NCBI GenBank assembly: GCA_014860585.1
Contig: JACZJL010000046.1
Coordinates: 1-45,816 of the forward strand
Length of the DNA stretch: 45,816 bases
Reading direction: 5' to 3'
Source of the DNA: Bacteroidales bacterium
GTDB lineage: Bacteria; Bacteroidota; Bacteroidia; Bacteroidales; 4484-276
The notes below the pieces were generated by a model. The model had not been told where the DNA came from. It made no database searches and saw only the letters and a program-made list of their open reading frames with translations. This document shows, one piece after another, positions 44,131-45,816 of the stretch. How positions within the stretch are numbered: position 1 is the stretch's first letter; every line of letters begins with the position of its first letter. A program made the translations under genes and the position numbers.

Positions 44131-45408
44131 CTATTCCGAGTAGAAGTCGATCATTTGCTGGATGGCCTTATTACAAGGAGCGCAAAAGACATTTCCTTTA
44201 AAGGTATGCATCAGGCAGTCTATCGAAGGGCGATAAATACCTTTTGCAGCATATCCGCCTCCCTCATACACACCTGTAACGTTCATATATTCTTCAATTG
44301 CAGGAGTTGGGATGGGTGTTCCGGGGTCAATCATGTGTTTCCATTTACTGTCGAAGTCAACAAGGGTAGTGATGTTTGGTTCCCAGGGTTCTACATCGAG
44401 TGGGTAAAAGTCGCTGTATGCCACTTCACTGTCGTAATATTCATCGCCGAGCCCTGCAAAGCCATGTCCGAGCTCGTGAATAAAGATTTTTGCTGCCTGG
44501 CTGTTGCTGTTCACTGAAAGTGAATAATAGTTATAAATAGCGCCACCTCCATATTTTTCATGATTTACCAGGATGTAAATCTGGTCGTAGGGGGCGTTGG
44601 CAGCCATATCTCGAACACTTTTATTATCCGGAGTCATACAATACCGCTCACTGTCGAATGTATAAAAACTTGCATTGAGTAAAGTTTTGCGCCAGATCGT
44701 ATCAGCCGGAATGTCGCAACCGGACTCCGGTGAAGGAGCCGATACACCGCGAATATTAAATTTGTTACTGTTTTCTGAGTAAGGCTCAAAACTAAAAAGA
44801 TGCGCGGCAAAATCAAAGCAATCTTTTTTAAACAGATCCATTTCATCTTTTGTGTAGCCTTCGGGTAAAATCAGAACATCCACCATTTTTGCCGGATCGC
44901 CCGAAATGTGCACGTCAAATGAGGGATATTCAAGCCTGCGCTCTTTCCTGATGAAATAGCTGTCTATATCCACATTGTAAACAAACCGCTTCTCAAACTC
45001 ACCTTTGGAATCCCGGCCGAAAAAATCAACCCTTACATCTTGTTTCGGAAAGGGGAAAACAACGGTCTCAGTAAAGGACTTCGTGGTTTTTTTTGCTTCT
45101 TCAGTGGTTTGCCATTCGCTGAAAAGTGAACCATACCCTCTGGAGTAGATCACCGAATCCGTCGCTAAATCAACCACTTCAAAAAAGTACTCACCATACT
45201 TTAGTGTATCAATCAGGTTTACCTTTGAGCCTCCCCAGTATGGCTCTTCGAGCAGCTCATCAAAATAATAGTCATCTGTTTCATGATTGCCGGCATGAAC
45301 ATAGTCAATCCGTAAGGTGCGGTCATGAAAGAAGCGGTCGAATTGAGCAGAGAGAGAATTCCAAATGAAAATGAAAACCAGCAAGGAAAAGATTTTTTTA
45401 TTGTTCAT
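44131..45408 (-). CDS. M64 (IgA-peptidase-like) zinc metallopeptidase, secreted
   Basis: A 425-residue protein with a signal peptide (NKKIFSLLVFIFIWNSLSAQ). Residues 311-324 read HELGHGFAGLGDEY, the HExxHxxxGLxDE motif of M64 peptidases, and VDVLILPEGYTKDEMDLFKKDCFDFAAHLFS is the typical start of the catalytic domain. The C-terminal CLMHTFKGNVFCAPCNKAIQQMI is also a family block. No type IX sorting domain is visible, so it may stay in the periplasm or outer membrane. IgA cleavage itself is known only for one member. Confidence 0.9.
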   Translation of the reverse strand: MNNKKIFSLLVFIFIWNSLSAQFDRFFHDRTLRIDYVHAGNHETDDYYFDELLEEPYWGGSKVNLIDTLKYGEYFFEVVDLATDSVIYSRGYGSLFSEWQTTEEAKKTTKSFTETVVFPFPKQDVRVDFFGRDSKGEFEKRFVYNVDIDSYFIRKERRLEYPSFDVHISGDPAKMVDVLILPEGYTKDEMDLFKKDCFDFAAHLFSFEPYSENSNKFNIRGVSAPSPESGCDIPADTIWRKTLLNASFYTFDSERYCMTPDNKSVRDMAANAPYDQIYILVNHEKYGGGAIYNYYSLSVNSNSQAAKIFIHELGHGFAGLGDEYYDSEVAYSDFYPLDVEPWEPNITTLVDFDSKWKHMIDPGTPIPTPAIEEYMNVTGVYEGGGYAAKGIYRPSIDCLMHTFKGNVFCAPCNKAIQQMIDFYSE

Positions 45409-45463
45409 ATTTTTAGATTTGGATTTTTTAAATTTTGAATTTTTAGCCTTCTTTATTCATAAA

Positions 45464-45559
45464 CTTAGTGAATCTTTGTGTCTTTGAGCCTTTGTGGCAA
45501 CTTTTTCTTTTTGCCACTCACAAAGTGATGCCTGTGGCACAAGACACCAAGACTCTAAG
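45464..45559. repeat. Inverted degenerate short-repeat pair with no gene between the arms
   Basis: The left arm has CTTAGTG, CTTTGTGT, CTTTGAGC and CTTTGTGG words (45464-45498). The right arm, read on the other strand, gives CTTAGAG, GTGTCTT and CTTTGTG words (45509-45559). The centre gtggcaa (45494-45500) and ttgccac pair perfectly around a short T-rich loop. It lies in the M64 leader region, between its start and the -7 element TACTTTTG at 45628-45621. Confidence 0.7.
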
Positions 45560-45620
45560 AATCAAAAAATTAAAGAATTTCATAAATTTTCCAGGTTAGA
45601 TCAGGTGCTTTAATTTGCTG

Positions 45621-45628
45621 CAAAAGTA
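45621..45628 (-). promoter_or_regulatory. -7 element TACTTTTG upstream of the M64 gene
   Basis: On the minus strand TACTTTTG matches TAnnTTTG. It is 213 bp ahead of the gene, so the leader would be long and would include the inverted repeat pair at 45464-45559. Confidence 0.5.
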
Positions 45629-45677
45629 AGCAGGAAAATTTTAGGAGGGATTTAATTTACGGTATTTTTCAAACGAA

Positions 45678-45727
45678 AAAACCAGGAAGAAAGCCTTTAC
45701 TATTTATTTGGCTAATTCCCTGGTTTT
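45678..45727 (-). terminator. Terminator of the tmRNA gene
   Basis: On the minus strand aaaaccagg (45727-45719) and cctggtttt (45686-45678) form a 9-bp stem followed by T. It lies about 10 bp beyond the tmRNA 3' end. Confidence 0.8.
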
Positions 45728-45737
45728 ATTGACGTTG

Positions 45738-45816
45738 TGGAGATGCCGGGAGTCGAACCCGGGTCCAAACAAGCAGCACTAATGCTTTCTACATGTTTAG
45801 TTCTTCATTGATTTTT
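45738..45816 (-). ncRNA. ssrA: tmRNA, 3' part (cut by the window edge)
   Basis: The minus strand ends ...GGACCCGGGTTCGACTCCCG and GCATCTCCA, the T-arm and acceptor of tmRNA, preceded by AACTAAACATGTAGAAAGC, a block conserved in bacterial tmRNAs. tmRNA rescues stalled ribosomes and tags their products for degradation. The tag-coding region and 5' end lie beyond 45816. CCA does not appear to be encoded after the discriminator A. Confidence 0.93.

Noticed and set aside
45464-45559. Transcription terminator between tmRNA and the M64 gene
   Set aside because: The central 7-bp hairpin is followed by no T-run in the needed direction, and the arms are degenerate repeats; a proper terminator is at 45678-45727.

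Overview
The window looks like a chromosomal segment of a Bacteroidota bacterium, probably Bacteroidales-like. The evidence is a giant secreted protein with a type IX secretion (Por) C-terminal sorting domain, an UpxY-type NusG paralogue, Bacteroidota promoters (TTTG / TAnnTTTG), a Ptb-Buk plus EtfAB fermentation set, and a tmRNA 3' end of Bacteroidota type. I cannot name the species.

Region 1 (about 0.2-20.6 kb, all on the minus strand) is a surface-polysaccharide and sulfate-activation locus. In transcription order it has lutA-like, wlbA (UDP-GlcNAcA 3-dehydrogenase), an UpxY-type antiterminator, an SLC13 anion permease, cysC, cysD, cysN with a degenerate kinase tail, a winged-helix/nucleotidyltransferase-like protein, an AbiE-type toxin-antitoxin pair, and capE-capF-capG (UDP-N-acetyl-L-fucosamine synthesis). 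No sulfite-forming enzymes are present, so the sulfate genes may feed polysaccharide sulfation rather than cysteine synthesis (inference).

This locus is heavily interrupted by accessory DNA. It holds three four-helix-bundle (S23-like) genes, a GxxExxY gene and its deleted copy, one intact AlbA_2/HTH gene and one nonsense-broken relative, a LegB-like remnant, the start of an IS3-type transposase at the left edge, and a GIY-YIG gene inside a four-helix-bundle gene. Many gaps are filled by short-period degenerate arrays, mostly 7 or 8 nt. A 101-bp unit is repeated about 6.7 times between cysD and cysN.

Region 2 (20.6-33.8 kb, plus) has a clear promoter, a 38-codon ORF with a perfect Shine-Dalgarno, a 4132-residue multidomain T9SS-exported protein and a strong terminator.

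Region 3 (33.8-45.8 kb) has a gene-free 0.9 kb repeat-like stretch, an HD hydrolase, a small membrane protein, an acyl-CoA dehydrogenase with etfB-etfA (split by a second GxxExxY cassette), a membrane histidine kinase, then minus-strand ptb-buk, an M64 metallopeptidase and the 3' part of ssrA. Acyl-CoA dehydrogenase, EtfAB, Ptb and Buk together fit the terminal steps of butyrate formation.

The best candidates for something undescribed are (a) the GIY-YIG cassette with perfect 12-bp inverted repeats and an adjacent 58-nt sequence that folds exactly into a three-way junction, and (b) cargo genes flanked by inverted arrays with a strict 7-nt period, where the array sequence differs between loci but matches on the two sides of most genes.
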